Assembly: GCA_964450435.1 (NCBI GenBank)
Contig: CAYVCX010000047.1
Span: 1 to 23,652 of the forward strand
Origin: SKLM01 sp964450435
GTDB lineage: Bacteria; Chloroflexota; Anaerolineae; B4-G1
Direction: 5' to 3'
Length of the DNA: 23,652 nt
The notes under the pieces are model-generated. The model was given only the letters and a program-made list of their open reading frames with translations. It did not search any database and had not been told where the DNA came from. The translations under genes and the position numbers were made by a program. How positions within the stretch are numbered: position 1 is the stretch's first letter; every line of letters begins with the position of its first letter. This document shows positions 1 to 7,376 of this stretch, piece by piece.

Positions 1-1
1 T

Positions 2-580
2 AGCTGGACCATCCGTAGGGTTCACGCGATGCTACGACGGTATACGCCTTTGGGTAGACGAGCCACATACCGCAAGTACTTTCGACCTGTGTCGGAATGC
101 GATAACTTGCGTAAGTGGAAACGCTACACCAACTGGCTGACCCCCTCTGTGGACGTGAACGGAGAGATACGCGTCGGCTTGTTGCCGATGTCCGTCATCT
201 CCACCGGCACGTACTGGAAGTACAGGGGAAACAAGATACCGCCTGCATTTCGATTGCCAGACGACCATACGCAGTGGAGAGAACGGAGGACCGATTTCTA
301 CACAGATATGGAGGCAATCGAGGGCGCCGAACTCGGTCAGGCGTCGCGGTGGTACACCGGCAAGTACAGTCACACGTACTTCCATAACCGCAAGGTGGTG
401 TTCCAGCGAGACAACTACACCTGTACAGTTTGTGGGTACCGATCACAACGACGTAAGGGCGAGGTGAACGACCTGGAGGTCCATCACCGCGACCCAGATG
501 GGGGCCATAGCGTGGACAACCTGGTCACAGTTTGTCTACCGTGCCACCAACGTCTATCGGCTATCTCACAGGCGGCCTGA
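2..580 (+). CDS. Group II intron-encoded protein, C-terminal part (maturase X-like end plus HNH endonuclease); 5' truncated by the window
   Basis: The frame is open from base 2, so the ATG at 29 is probably internal rather than the true start. The first residues (WTIRRVH then RRYTPLGRRATYRKYFRP) resemble the segment after the reverse-transcriptase/maturase domain of bacterial intron proteins. A pre-endonuclease stretch of the LPMSVISTGTYWKYRGNKIP type follows. The C-terminus is a clear HNH endonuclease: CTVCG near 422-436, LEVHH near 473-487, then NLVTVCLPCH. Such domains cut the second DNA strand at the target so that the intron can prime reverse transcription. The gene sits just upstream of intron domain V, the normal place for an ORF in domain IV. 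A free-standing HNH protein of 183 residues starting at 29 is possible but less likely. Confidence 0.75.
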   Translation, partial: SWTIRRVHAMLRRYTPLGRRATYRKYFRPVSECDNLRKWKRYTNWLTPSVDVNGEIRVGLLPMSVISTGTYWKYRGNKIPPAFRLPDDHTQWRERRTDFYTDMEAIEGAELGQASRWYTGKYSHTYFHNRKVVFQRDNYTCTVCGYRSQRRKGEVNDLEVHHRDPDGGHSVDNLVTVCLPCHQRLSAISQAA

Positions 581-606
581 TGCAGACTGAAAGGCCATCT
601 TGCCTA

Positions 607-707
607 GAGCCGGATGCAGGGAAACTTGCACGTCCGGTTCGGCAGTAGAGGGATGAGGAGACAAGCCGGTTGGAAGGCCGGCCACTGCGCCTTGTCCCTA
701 CTATAAC
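607..707 (+). ncRNA. Group II intron domains V and VI (catalytic core and branch-site helix)
   Basis: Domain V is 607-640. Its basal stem GAGCCGGA/TCCGGTTC has 8 pairs including one G-U. The distal stem TGCAGG/CTTGCA is capped by a GAAA tetraloop, there is a two-base CG bulge, and the catalytic AGC triad is at 608-610. Domain VI starts near 644, pairs AGTAG(A)GGG with the CCCTACT at 696-702, and carries an internal GC-rich hairpin (GCCGG/CCGGC). The likely branch adenosine is near 700. The tail 703-707 ends in AC. Domain V is intact, so the ribozyme core could still be active. Confidence 0.88.
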
Positions 708-2876
708 AAGACGGGGTGTGCCTATGGCGCGGCGCTATGCCTGCGGCACCACTATCTACGGCGCGAGTCGTACCGCTGGTTCAGCGAGCCCAAGCACCGC
801 GGCGGCAACCGGCGGCGGCGCATGCGCATGAAGGGCAGTGGCGGCAGTGAGCGGGCATGGATGCGTTCATACAGCCACGCCAAGCCCTTCTGCATCGCCT
901 TCGCCGCTGAACCGCACACGCTGAAGAAGATGGCCAGGGAGGCGCAGGCCTGCCTGCCCATGGCGACTGTGCGCGTGGCCGAGGACGTCTCGCACGTGGA
1001 GGCCTTCGTCGCACTGTCCCGGCAGGTAGACTACCGCTCCATCGCAGTGCTCATCGTGCCCAAGTCCATGGCGAAACTGGGCGAGGGGTGGGCCTGGGCT
1101 GCTTTCCGCTCCCACGGGGTCGGCAGCGACGAGGTTGATCCGTCGCGTCCATACCACTGCTCCGACTGCGGAGCGGTGGCCGTCTACCACGAGAGCGGGG
1201 ACGCTGGGGAGGACAACACCCGTCCCATCTACGAAGACGACGTGGAGACGACGTTGGCCAGGATACCGATGCGGTGCGAAGCCTGCGGTGCACCGCTGTG
1301 GCAACACTGCCGGACCGACTTCCGCACCGGCAAGCCCGTGATCTCGTCTCCCGACGGGTTCTTTGCGGCAGACCACGAGCCGGGGGCTTTGGAGAAACCG
1401 CCGGGAGTGCGCTATCCGGTGGCCGAGTACATCTACAGGCGCTATCGGGACTTTTTCGATGTCGTCATCTGGGACGAGGCCCACGACTGCAACGGCGTGG
1501 GCACCGACATCGTGGCAGCCTACCGGCAGCTCACCCGCGCCGCCCGCCGGGGATGGATCGAGCTGACGGCGTCCAATATGAACGGAAAGGCCAGCGGGGT
1601 TTTCACCCGCGCTTTCCACTCATCTCCCGAAGTGCGCAGGCGCTTCCGGTTCGACGAACGAAAGGAGTTCGTCGAGACCTATGGCATGCACGAGTACATC
1701 ACCCGCCTGGTGCAGGAGACGACTGAGGCCGGGCGATACACGGGCCGCGTGCGCAGGCTAACCAGCTCGCGTGAGGCCCCCGGAGTACAGCCACACTTGA
1801 CGCTGTTGATGGTGCCTCACACCATCAGCACCATGATCGGAGACCTGGGGGCGCCCCTGCCGCCGAGGCTCGAGGCGTGCGACCAGTTCTCCACGAAACC
1901 AGCCGCGGATGATCCATTCGCCGACGTGGTCGACGAGTACCGACGCCTGAGCGACTTCGACACCCAGACCCACCCCCGTGCCCGAGCCAGCCAATATCAG
2001 GCCTGCCTTGCCTATCTCAACGCTCCCTGGAACAAGGAGCGGATCACGGAGATCGTGCGCGACGACAGGACGAACCTGACTGTGCGTGATGAGAACGGAG
2101 CCCCGATCCGGAAGGTGCTGCTCGAGGTGAAGGCGACGTGGGACATCCACGACGACCGGATGCTCCCTAAGGAGGAGCGGCTTCTGGAGGAGGTGGAGCG
2201 GGCGCTGAAGGAGGGGCACGGCATCAGCGTCATGATTGGCCACGTCGAGCGGGGGATCCAGGAGCGGCTGGAGTGGCTGATCGAACGCCACCTGGGCAGG
2301 AGTACGGTTCGCTACTGCACCGCCTCGGCTCGGCGCCGGGAGGACTGGTACGAGCAGGCGGTCAGGGACGATGTGAAGGTGATCATCTCCCACCCCCGCA
2401 AGCTGCGGACTGGCCTGGACCTGATCCACTATCCCTGGATCTACTTCTACCAGCCGGTGAGCAATCTCTACACCATGATCCAGGCGAAGGGCCGCGCGTG
2501 GCGGCTGGGGCAGAAGTGGGCTTGCGAGACCCACTTCTTCTACTACCAGGACACGGAAGAGCACAGCCTGCTGCAGCAGCAAGCGGACAAGATGATCGCC
2601 GACAATCTGCTGCGTGGGGGTGACCTCTCCGGCGGCCTGATGAGTATGGGACAGCAGATTCCCTCGGTGGAGGCGACGCGGGAGGCCCTGGCGCAAGGCG
2701 ATCTGCGGCACCTGGGCGTGCTGCTGAAGCAGGAGGCTATCGGTGACTGGGTGCCGCCGGAGGAGATCGCGGCGTACGATCGAGCGCGCCGGCAGCAACA
2801 GCGCGCCAAACTGAGCGCCCAGCGGGACAGACACCTGGAAGCGATTCAGCAGAGTTTCCAGATGGCTCTGCTCTAG
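708..2876 (+). CDS. SNF2-like superfamily 2 helicase/translocase, 3' exon (5' exon upstream of the window)
   Basis: This frame is open from the intron junction at 708 (it begins KTGCAYGAAL) to 2876, giving 722 residues. The ATG at 822 is therefore probably not the start. The second half of a P-loop (GKT, motif I) is at the junction. Motif II is VVIWDEAHD (DEAH at 1473-1484) and motif III is ELTAS. The C-terminal RecA-like domain has GLDLIHYPWIYFYQP and motif VI QAKGRAWRLGQ (near 2481-2513), a form typical of SNF2-like ATPases. Between motifs I and II sits a four-cysteine zinc finger (CSDCG near 1158, CEACG near 1275). Such enzymes translocate along duplex DNA and remodel protein-DNA complexes. 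Phages and plasmids use relatives together with methylase-like proteins, and one is encoded downstream here. The exact substrate is unknown. Confidence 0.85.
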   Translation, partial: KTGCAYGAALCLRHHYLRRESYRWFSEPKHRGGNRRRRMRMKGSGGSERAWMRSYSHAKPFCIAFAAEPHTLKKMAREAQACLPMATVRVAEDVSHVEAFVALSRQVDYRSIAVLIVPKSMAKLGEGWAWAAFRSHGVGSDEVDPSRPYHCSDCGAVAVYHESGDAGEDNTRPIYEDDVETTLARIPMRCEACGAPLWQHCRTDFRTGKPVISSPDGFFAADHEPGALEKPPGVRYPVAEYIYRRYRDFFDVVIWDEAHDCNGVGTDIVAAYRQLTRAARRGWIELTASNMNGKASGVFTRAFHSSPEVRRRFRFDERKEFVETYGMHEYITRLVQETTEAGRYTGRVRRLTSSREAPGVQPHLTLLMVPHTISTMIGDLGAPLPPRLEACDQFSTKPAADDPFADVVDEYRRLSDFDTQTHPRARASQYQACLAYLNAPWNKERITEIVRDDRTNLTVRDENGAPIRKVLLEVKATWDIHDDRMLPKEERLLEEVERALKEGHGISVMIGHVERGIQERLEWLIERHLGRSTVRYCTASARRREDWYEQAVRDDVKVIISHPRKLRTGLDLIHYPWIYFYQPVSNLYTMIQAKGRAWRLGQKWACETHFFYYQDTEEHSLLQQQADKMIADNLLRGGDLSGGLMSMGQQIPSVEATREALAQGDLRHLGVLLKQEAIGDWVPPEEIAAYDRARRQQQRAKLSAQRDRHLEAIQQSFQMALL

Positions 2877-2914
2877 AAACCAAGAACTAGCTGCTAGCAC
2901 CGAACGGGAGGTAG

Positions 2915-3130
2915 ATGATGCTTCTTGAGAGGCAGACAGACGTCGTTGAGAAACGGACCACCCCTACACGGTCGCTCAGGCTGGCGGCCTGTTGGGCGAC
3001 TGCGGTTGGCAAATGCACGCGCTATGCTGGCTGCAAGAACGAGTGCCCATTCTACTACCCCGCCAGCCCTGGGCTCGAGATCGAGCTCACCGTCGCGGAC
3101 TTTCAGGTCGCGCTCGGCGGTGGGCAATGA
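2915..3130 (+). CDS. Small cysteine-containing protein, unknown function
   Basis: A 71-residue protein preceded by a strong ribosome site (CGGGAGGTAG directly before ATGATG). A C-x5-C-x3-C cluster (CTRYAGCKNEC, about residues 48-58) may bind a metal. The C-terminal half is short and hydrophobic/acidic. The stop codon overlaps the next start as ATGA, so the two are probably translationally coupled. I do not recognise a family. Confidence 0.6.
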   Translation: MMLLERQTDVVEKRTTPTRSLRLAACWATAVGKCTRYAGCKNECPFYYPASPGLEIELTVADFQVALGGGQ

Positions 3131-3582
3131 CGAGAAGCCAGCCCCCACAGATCTCTCGCGCGATGTCGTCCGACCAACTACTCCTCTTCCTGGAGGCGAA
3201 TGGCCTGGAGCTGGTCGACGGGCGCTTAGTCGCCCCTGAGGGAGTGGAGATAGGCATCGCGCGACAGAGCGGCTCGCGGACGATAGCGGTGGTGTTCAAC
3301 CAGCAGTACGTCAAGGGTGACGACGTGGTTCGAGCTTGGTGGCCGGGCTTTCGTACGGCCTGGCGCATCAGGCAGGGCGACGAAGTGGCGGTGGGCCCTA
3401 CCCTGGGGCCAGACGAGGTAATCTGTGATCTATGCAACGCGGTTGTTCGCCTAAGACCGGTCCCGGTGGTCAACAACTGGGCGCTGTGCGAGAGCTGCTT
3501 CAGCGACCTAGAGCTACCCTTTCCGGGGGAGGTCGAACCATACGTCCCCGCGACCGGAGATGATGGGAGGAGACATGGATAG
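3127..3582 (+). CDS. Zinc-ribbon protein, unknown function
   Basis: I chose the ATG at 3127 because it overlaps the previous stop (ATGA) and removes an odd Arg/Trp-rich extension encoded upstream. ATG 3163 is an alternative. The protein has 151 residues. The N-terminal third (MSSDQLLLFLEANGLELVDG) looks like a helical or beta recognition domain. A zinc ribbon of the CDLC...CESC type is at about residues 102-124. No family is recognised. Its place between coupled small genes suggests an accessory protein of the element. Confidence 0.65.
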   Translation: MTRSQPPQISRAMSSDQLLLFLEANGLELVDGRLVAPEGVEIGIARQSGSRTIAVVFNQQYVKGDDVVRAWWPGFRTAWRIRQGDEVAVGPTLGPDEVICDLCNAVVRLRPVPVVNNWALCESCFSDLELPFPGEVEPYVPATGDDGRRHG

Positions 3583-3763
3583 GGTAGAGAAGGAAGCTCC
3601 TCCGGTGGTCCGCGACGCCGACGCACAGGAAGACTGCATAGATGTAGAGACAGCGCAGGAGGACGCGTTGCGGGATCCGATGGCCCCGGACTACGAGGCC
3701 TTAGGCCAGGAACTGATTGGGTCCGGATACCAGGATAGCTGGGACGCGGCGGGGGTCTTCTAA
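3575..3763 (+). CDS. Small acidic protein, unknown function
   Basis: A 62-residue, strongly acidic protein (EDCIDVETAQEDALRD). The ATG at 3575 has a GGGAGGAGAC ribosome site just upstream, which is better than the in-frame ATG pair at 3560. It overlaps the end of the preceding gene by 8 bases. Small acidic proteins next to recombination genes can be DNA mimics, but nothing specific supports that here. Confidence 0.55.
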   Translation: MDRVEKEAPPVVRDADAQEDCIDVETAQEDALRDPMAPDYEALGQELIGSGYQDSWDAAGVF

Positions 3764-3823
3764 CCAGAGCGGGCGAGTGATTGCTCGCGCTTACCCACGC
3801 CGCGACTCCACGGAGGGAGAGCG

Positions 3824-4489
3824 ATGTTGGAAGACCTGATGGATGAACTGGCGAAACCGTTTGACCCGAGCCGGATCCAGTGGAAGCCTCAAGTGACTGA
3901 TGGCAATCGGGCCCTGGCTATTCCCTATGCTGACGCAAGGGCATACCAGGACCGATTGAATGAGGTGGCCGGGGCACACTGGAGCGACGACTACGCGGTT
4001 CTCGACGATGGCGCTGTGGTGTTGTGCAGGCTTACCATCTGCGGAGTCACGCGATCCGACATCGGCGAGGCACCCAAGGGCGACCAGAACACGGCAACCT
4101 CGGCGCTGGTCCAAGCGTTCAAGCGAGCCTGCGTGAAGTTCGGGGTTGGGCGGTACATATATGATCTACCCAAGGCCTGGGTGGACTATGATCCCCAGCG
4201 AAAGCGTCTAACGCGGAAAGCAGGGCGCAGTCTGCGGGCTGGTTTGGCGGCACAGATCAGCGAGTCTCCGGAGACGCAGGTTGAGCCGAAGGGCAGGCCT
4301 CCGGAGACAAAGGAGGCGCCAGCGAAAGGCGTCACGAGCAAGGGGAGCAACAGCGAGGCGACGCCCACCGTCTTCTGGACCCTCTACAACGGCCACAAGG
4401 GCAAGGTGTCCAAGGAGCAAGCCCAGGAATGGGCCACGACAGGCAACTGGGCCTATGCTTTGGAGCAGCTCAAGGCAGCCTTGAACTGA
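3824..4489 (+). CDS. Rad52/Rad22-type single-strand annealing protein
   Basis: A 221-residue protein with GGGAGAGCG before its ATG. The N-terminal 125 residues match the Rad52 fold: FDPSRIQWKPQ at the start, a YADARAYQDRLNEV helix near residue 37, and the diagnostic ATSALVQAFKRACVKFGVGRY around residues 90-112. Proteins of this family bind single-stranded DNA and anneal complementary strands, much as phage Red-beta does. The middle (residues 140-185) is a low-complexity Pro/Glu/Lys linker. The last 35 residues form a small helical tail that may bind a partner. Together with the Fe-S nuclease-fold protein at 13015 it could form a recombination pair, but the two genes are far apart. Confidence 0.88.
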   Translation: MLEDLMDELAKPFDPSRIQWKPQVTDGNRALAIPYADARAYQDRLNEVAGAHWSDDYAVLDDGAVVLCRLTICGVTRSDIGEAPKGDQNTATSALVQAFKRACVKFGVGRYIYDLPKAWVDYDPQRKRLTRKAGRSLRAGLAAQISESPETQVEPKGRPPETKEAPAKGVTSKGSNSEATPTVFWTLYNGHKGKVSKEQAQEWATTGNWAYALEQLKAALN

Positions 4490-4536
4490 AGGCGAGGCGA
4501 TGGCGCGACGAGCGAATTGGGATTGGGAGGAACAGC

Positions 4537-4737
4537 ATGGAAGTCAAGTTGACCGCCGCAAGTTACCGCTGGCGCTGCCCCGAGTGTGGGCAGGAGCACT
4601 TCGTAGGCTACGTCAGGAGCTGCGTGAGCTGTCCACACTGCGGCTGCATCTGCAAGGTGGTCGGCGCCGAACACCGATCGGAGGCCCACGACGCCAAGGG
4701 CAAGCCCTGGGCTCCGACCCAGGCACACCTGTTCTAG
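4537..4737 (+). CDS. Small zinc-ribbon protein
   Basis: A 66-residue protein. The start at 4537 is set by TTGGGAGGAACAGC just upstream; longer in-frame starts would run into the preceding Rad52-type gene. It has two knuckles: CPECG at about residues 15-19, then CVSCPHCGC at about residues 31-39. The fold is therefore probably a zinc ribbon/rubredoxin-like unit. It directly follows the annealing protein gene and is likely co-transcribed with it. The function is unknown. Confidence 0.7.
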   Translation: MEVKLTAASYRWRCPECGQEHFVGYVRSCVSCPHCGCICKVVGAEHRSEAHDAKGKPWAPTQAHLF

Positions 4738-4771
4738 GAGCCCGCTGAAGAAGTCTCAGCGTTCTCCGATT

Positions 4772-4999
4772 GTGGGCAGGATAGCTCAGAAACACCCAGG
4801 CAGCGCTGCCGGGGGCGTCGCTGCTTTCGACGCCACCGAGATAGCGGGCGAGAAGACGGTTGCCCTGCTAGATGGCTTGTGCCCAGCGCATGAGCCGACC
4901 GAAGCTCTGAGGTGCGCCGAGGCGCTGGCTGCCATAGTGTACAACTCGCTGCGGCCCGGCAGTGTAGAACACGACTCGCCGCGTGAGATGCTGCGCTGA
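4772..4999 (+). CDS. Possible small hypothetical protein
   Basis: A 75-residue frame from a GTG with no clear ribosome site. The residue pattern is protein-like, with alternating Ala/Leu helices (RCAEALAAIVYNSL), and it fills an otherwise empty space in a tightly packed operon. No motif is recognised. A longer minus-strand frame (4734-5102) overlaps it but has no start signal and looks like a shadow. Confidence 0.35.
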   Translation: MGRIAQKHPGSAAGGVAAFDATEIAGEKTVALLDGLCPAHEPTEALRCAEALAAIVYNSLRPGSVEHDSPREMLR

Positions 5000-5083
5000 A
5001 CTCGACCGGCACGCTCTGGCTGACGCAGTGATCGCGGCTCAGGGGCTTGAAGAAAACAAGAGATGAAGACTGAGAGGAGACAT

Positions 5084-5407
5084 ATGGAGAGAGGACACAC
5101 ACAGTTCGATTTGACGCGGGAAGAGCTCATCGCGGCCCTAGTTGAGGATTCGATCGGATACCTGAGCCCTCGGGCCGCGGAGCTACACATCGACAAATGG
5201 GAGCGCGGGGAAGAGACCTGCTACTGCGAGCGTTGTTACAGCGTGTTCCAGACCGACCTGCACGCGTGCCTGAAGAGCGCGATAACGCGCTGGCAGGAGC
5301 TCGGTGCTGAGAGAAGACGACGCACGGTGAAGCTGGTAGAGCGAGTGTCAAAGCTCGATGCGGTAAGCCAGGTCACAGCGGGCTTGATGTATCCGACGAT
5401 GACCTGA
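5084..5407 (+). CDS. Small hypothetical protein with CYCERC motif
   Basis: A 107-residue protein. The ATG at 5084 is preceded by GAGAGGAGACAT, a better site than ATG 5063. A TREELIAALVED helix is near the N-terminus and a CYCERCY cysteine cluster is around residue 45. Together they suggest a small metal-binding, possibly DNA-associated protein. Family unknown. Confidence 0.6.
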   Translation: MERGHTQFDLTREELIAALVEDSIGYLSPRAAELHIDKWERGEETCYCERCYSVFQTDLHACLKSAITRWQELGAERRRRTVKLVERVSKLDAVSQVTAGLMYPTMT

Positions 5408-5446
5408 ACATGCGGCGTTACCACAGGAGGGAGGCCAGGACGAAGG

Positions 5447-5671
5447 ATGGCGACAGAATGGATCGATGCAGAGGCTGAGCTGACGGACTCTATTCTTGTA
5501 TGCTTCAGTGCAAGGAAGGGATCACGATACGCAATGATAGTCTTGTGGAACCAGCGGACAGACTCGGAGCTCGTCAGGATAGAGCTCCCTGCAGAGACTC
5601 TGGTTGAGGTGGCAACCGAGTGGCTGAGAGGACGTGGGCACAGCGTTGTGCCACCAGGAGAGAAGGACTAA
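5447..5671 (+). CDS. Small hypothetical protein
   Basis: A 74-residue protein, beta-rich (DSILVCFSARKGSRYAMIVL) with a final helix. CACAGGAGGGAGG lies upstream of the ATG with a longer than usual spacer. No family is recognised. It is followed closely by the DUF6573-like gene. Confidence 0.55.
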   Translation: MATEWIDAEAELTDSILVCFSARKGSRYAMIVLWNQRTDSELVRIELPAETLVEVATEWLRGRGHSVVPPGEKD

Positions 5672-5772
5672 TGCCTCTGAAGGCTGTGTCCTGGTACCGC
5701 ACAACTCAGCGAGGCGAGGAGAGGCAGTCGCCGGGCCCTCAGGCTCGGCGGCAAGCCCAAGAGGAGGAATGG

Positions 5773-6159
5773 ATGGCAAGTGCTCTTGGTGAGGTCATCT
5801 ACACGTACAGTCGCGCGCAGGCCCTCGAGGATGGCGTCTTGATCGACGTGTCCGAGATGGCCCGCGAAGCTGGCTTCGTATGGCCGGTCGCGGTTACTGC
5901 CGGGGTATGGGCACTCATAAAGCCTACCGCTGAGCTCGCCAGGCTGGGCCAGTCGGTCGAGGGTCGCCTTTGGGACACACTGTGGCTGGCCGGGTGCACA
6001 GTACGCAAGCAGTCTAGCCCGGACAATCGGCTCACCTTTGAGGTCGCCTATCTCCAGGAGCCGGGCGCCAGTCCAGAGACCTTCACATTGCACATAGTGG
6101 CAGGCCCTGGTGACAGCGGCGAACCGGTGATCACCATCATGCGCCCCGGCGAGGGCTGA
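5773..6159 (+). CDS. DUF6573-like protein
   Basis: A 128-residue protein. The start at 5773 is chosen for the AAGAGGAGGAATGG site and because the family signature follows at once: VIYTYSRAQALEDGVLIDVS then REAGFVWPVAVTAGVW (residues 8-43). From memory this matches the DUF6573 family, which is found mostly on plasmids and integrative elements and has no known function. In-frame ATG 5671 would add a charged, poorly conserved-looking 34-residue leader. The assignment is by pattern recall, not a search. Confidence 0.7.
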   Translation: MASALGEVIYTYSRAQALEDGVLIDVSEMAREAGFVWPVAVTAGVWALIKPTAELARLGQSVEGRLWDTLWLAGCTVRKQSSPDNRLTFEVAYLQEPGASPETFTLHIVAGPGDSGEPVITIMRPGEG

Positions 6160-6250
6160 GGACGCACTGTATAGGGCCGGTGTTGGTGAATCACCGCCTT
6201 CGCCGGGCCGCACCACATAACGCCCGACACTGTTGAGCAAAGGAGGACCC

Positions 6251-7066
6251 ATGGGGTGGACATTCACCCACCGCCCGAAAGGGCAGAGCACCATAGAATT
6301 CTTCAACGAATCGTTCGACGGTGAAGCGGGGCGCGTCGTGGACGCGGCAGCTCCGTCTTTCACCGAAGCCTACGTCGCGTACGAGCTGCTGGATGGGCAG
6401 GGCAACCGAAGGGGTGTTATCGCCATCGTTTGCTTGACGCAGTGGCGCCATCACGACTACCTCAACTTCGGCTACAAATACCTGTCAGAGTGCTGCGGCC
6501 CCTGTGCCACCAATTGTCCCGAACGCATCTTGGAACTGCTGACCCTTTTCGACTTCGGAAGCGAGAAGGCCAACAGATGGTCCCGAGAGTGGCGCCAGGC
6601 GTGCTGGAGCCGGGTTGAAACGCGTCTAGCGCGCCCGTCATTGACTCGTGATGATCTCATATGGTTTCCCGAGCCAGTCAAATTCACGTCTGAGGAGGAG
6701 CACCAGGCGCTGCAAGTGAGGAGCCCCCGCCGTCTCATCTTCACCCGTCCAGGCCTGAATCGCGGGCGGTGGAAGATTCGGCGCCGGAATCTGGATGGAG
6801 CGAAGATCATCGCATCGACAGTCCCCGGCTCAAAGGAGGCCCGTCACCCGGTTCTACACCAATTGGTCGAGGTGCACGGCCCCAGGCGCGTGGGCAGGGC
6901 CTACGAGCGCCTGCTCCAGGAGGCGCCTGTGCAGATATGGAAGTGCACGCGAGACCCGGCGACGGCCGGGAAGAGAATGGTCGAATTGATGGAAAGCGTC
7001 ATCGCCGCGGCAGAGCCGGAGGGCGAAGCGCCCTGTCAGATGGTAGCCGGTCCAGACCCGGGGTAG
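6251..7066 (+). CDS. DUF6927-like protein
   Basis: A 271-residue protein. The ATG at 6251 follows AAAGGAGGACCC, a perfect ribosome site. The N-terminus reads MGWTFTHRPKGQSTIEFF. Further on are IVCLTQWRHHDYLNFGYKYL and a Cys pair (ECCGPCATNCPERI), then DLIWFPEPVKF. From memory this pattern matches DUF6927, a domain of plasmids and conjugative elements with no established role. The C-terminal 90 residues are basic (RGRWKIRRRNL). It lies after the DUF6573-like gene, and both families tend to occur on mobile elements. Confidence 0.7.
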   Translation: MGWTFTHRPKGQSTIEFFNESFDGEAGRVVDAAAPSFTEAYVAYELLDGQGNRRGVIAIVCLTQWRHHDYLNFGYKYLSECCGPCATNCPERILELLTLFDFGSEKANRWSREWRQACWSRVETRLARPSLTRDDLIWFPEPVKFTSEEEHQALQVRSPRRLIFTRPGLNRGRWKIRRRNLDGAKIIASTVPGSKEARHPVLHQLVEVHGPRRVGRAYERLLQEAPVQIWKCTRDPATAGKRMVELMESVIAAAEPEGEAPCQMVAGPDPG

Positions 7067-7115
7067 GAGCAACGAATCGCTGCTGTGGGGCCTGGTTCCC
7101 CTATCGCGACAGGAG

Positions 7116-7223
7116 ATGAGGCATGGCTGGAGGGTCGGGGGCAACCCTTGCCCTCTTGCTCGTCTCACACGGGACGAGGACGCGCGAGCTCGCTGCTGGG
7201 ACGCGGTTGGTGGGTACAGATGA
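7116..7223 (+). CDS. Possible mini-ORF (35 residues)
   Basis: It starts at an ATG with AGGAG immediately upstream and ends in ATGA, overlapping the next mini-ORF. It encodes a short Arg/Cys-containing peptide (MRHGWRVGGNPCPLARLTRD...). A longer frame from ATG 7123 runs through to 7878, but its first 80 residues look like non-coding Gly/Arg/Thr-rich text. Confidence 0.25.
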   Translation: MRHGWRVGGNPCPLARLTRDEDARARCWDAVGGYR

Positions 7224-7309
7224 AGGGCTTGGACTCCGTCCTGGTCGCTGGGAACCCAGCGGGGGACAAAGATCAAGCACAGCAATGGGAACGAGAGCAG
7301 GCACAATAA
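7220..7309 (+). CDS. Possible mini-ORF (29 residues)
   Basis: Coupled by ATGA to the preceding mini-ORF. It encodes MKGLDSVLVAGNPAGDKDQA and a short Gln/Glu-rich tail. Its stop codon abuts a strong AAGGAGGGG ribosome site serving the next start. This may be a remnant of a longer gene. Confidence 0.25.
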   Translation: MKGLDSVLVAGNPAGDKDQAQQWEREQAQ

Positions 7310-7325
7310 GGAGGGGCAACTGTGC

Positions 7326-7376
7326 ATGGCCGACGCCATCCGGAGAGCCGTGGATAGGCACCAAGATGGTGAGTAA
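7326..7376 (+). CDS. Possible leader mini-ORF (16 residues)
   Basis: The ATG lies 9 bases after GGAGGGG and encodes MADAIRRAVDRHQDGE. It overlaps the start of the next gene by 11 bases (ATGGTGAGTAA). The arrangement would suit a leader that delivers ribosomes to the following gene. Confidence 0.25.
   Translation: MADAIRRAVDRHQDGE

Larger units (their letters stand above)
1..707 (+). mobile_element. Group II intron, 3' part (5' part lies outside the window)
   Basis: A self-splicing retroelement RNA. The sequence shows the end of an intron-encoded protein, then a near-perfect domain V, a domain VI helix and the 3' splice site. The last bases, CCCTACTATAAC, resemble the 3' end of the Lactococcus LtrB intron as I recall it (CCCTACTTCAC) and end in the usual AY. 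I place the junction after C707. The downstream exon then begins in frame with Lys-Thr, as expected inside a GxGKT P-loop of the helicase gene. The 5' end, the exon-binding sites and the reverse-transcriptase domain lie upstream of the window. Confidence 0.85.

Noticed and set aside
1758..2900. A 380-residue frame on the minus strand
   Set aside because: It is a shadow of the helicase gene, which has clear motifs on the + strand.
4500..4748. An 82-residue frame starting MARRANWDWEE after GGCGAGGCG
   Set aside because: It covers the zinc-ribbon gene at 4537 in another frame and becomes Arg/Gly/Pro-rich out-of-frame text.
7123..7365. N-terminal extension of the gene at 7366 back to ATG 7123
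   Set aside because: A fair ribosome site exists, but the added 80 residues have the composition of a wrong frame and overlap three coupled mini-ORFs.
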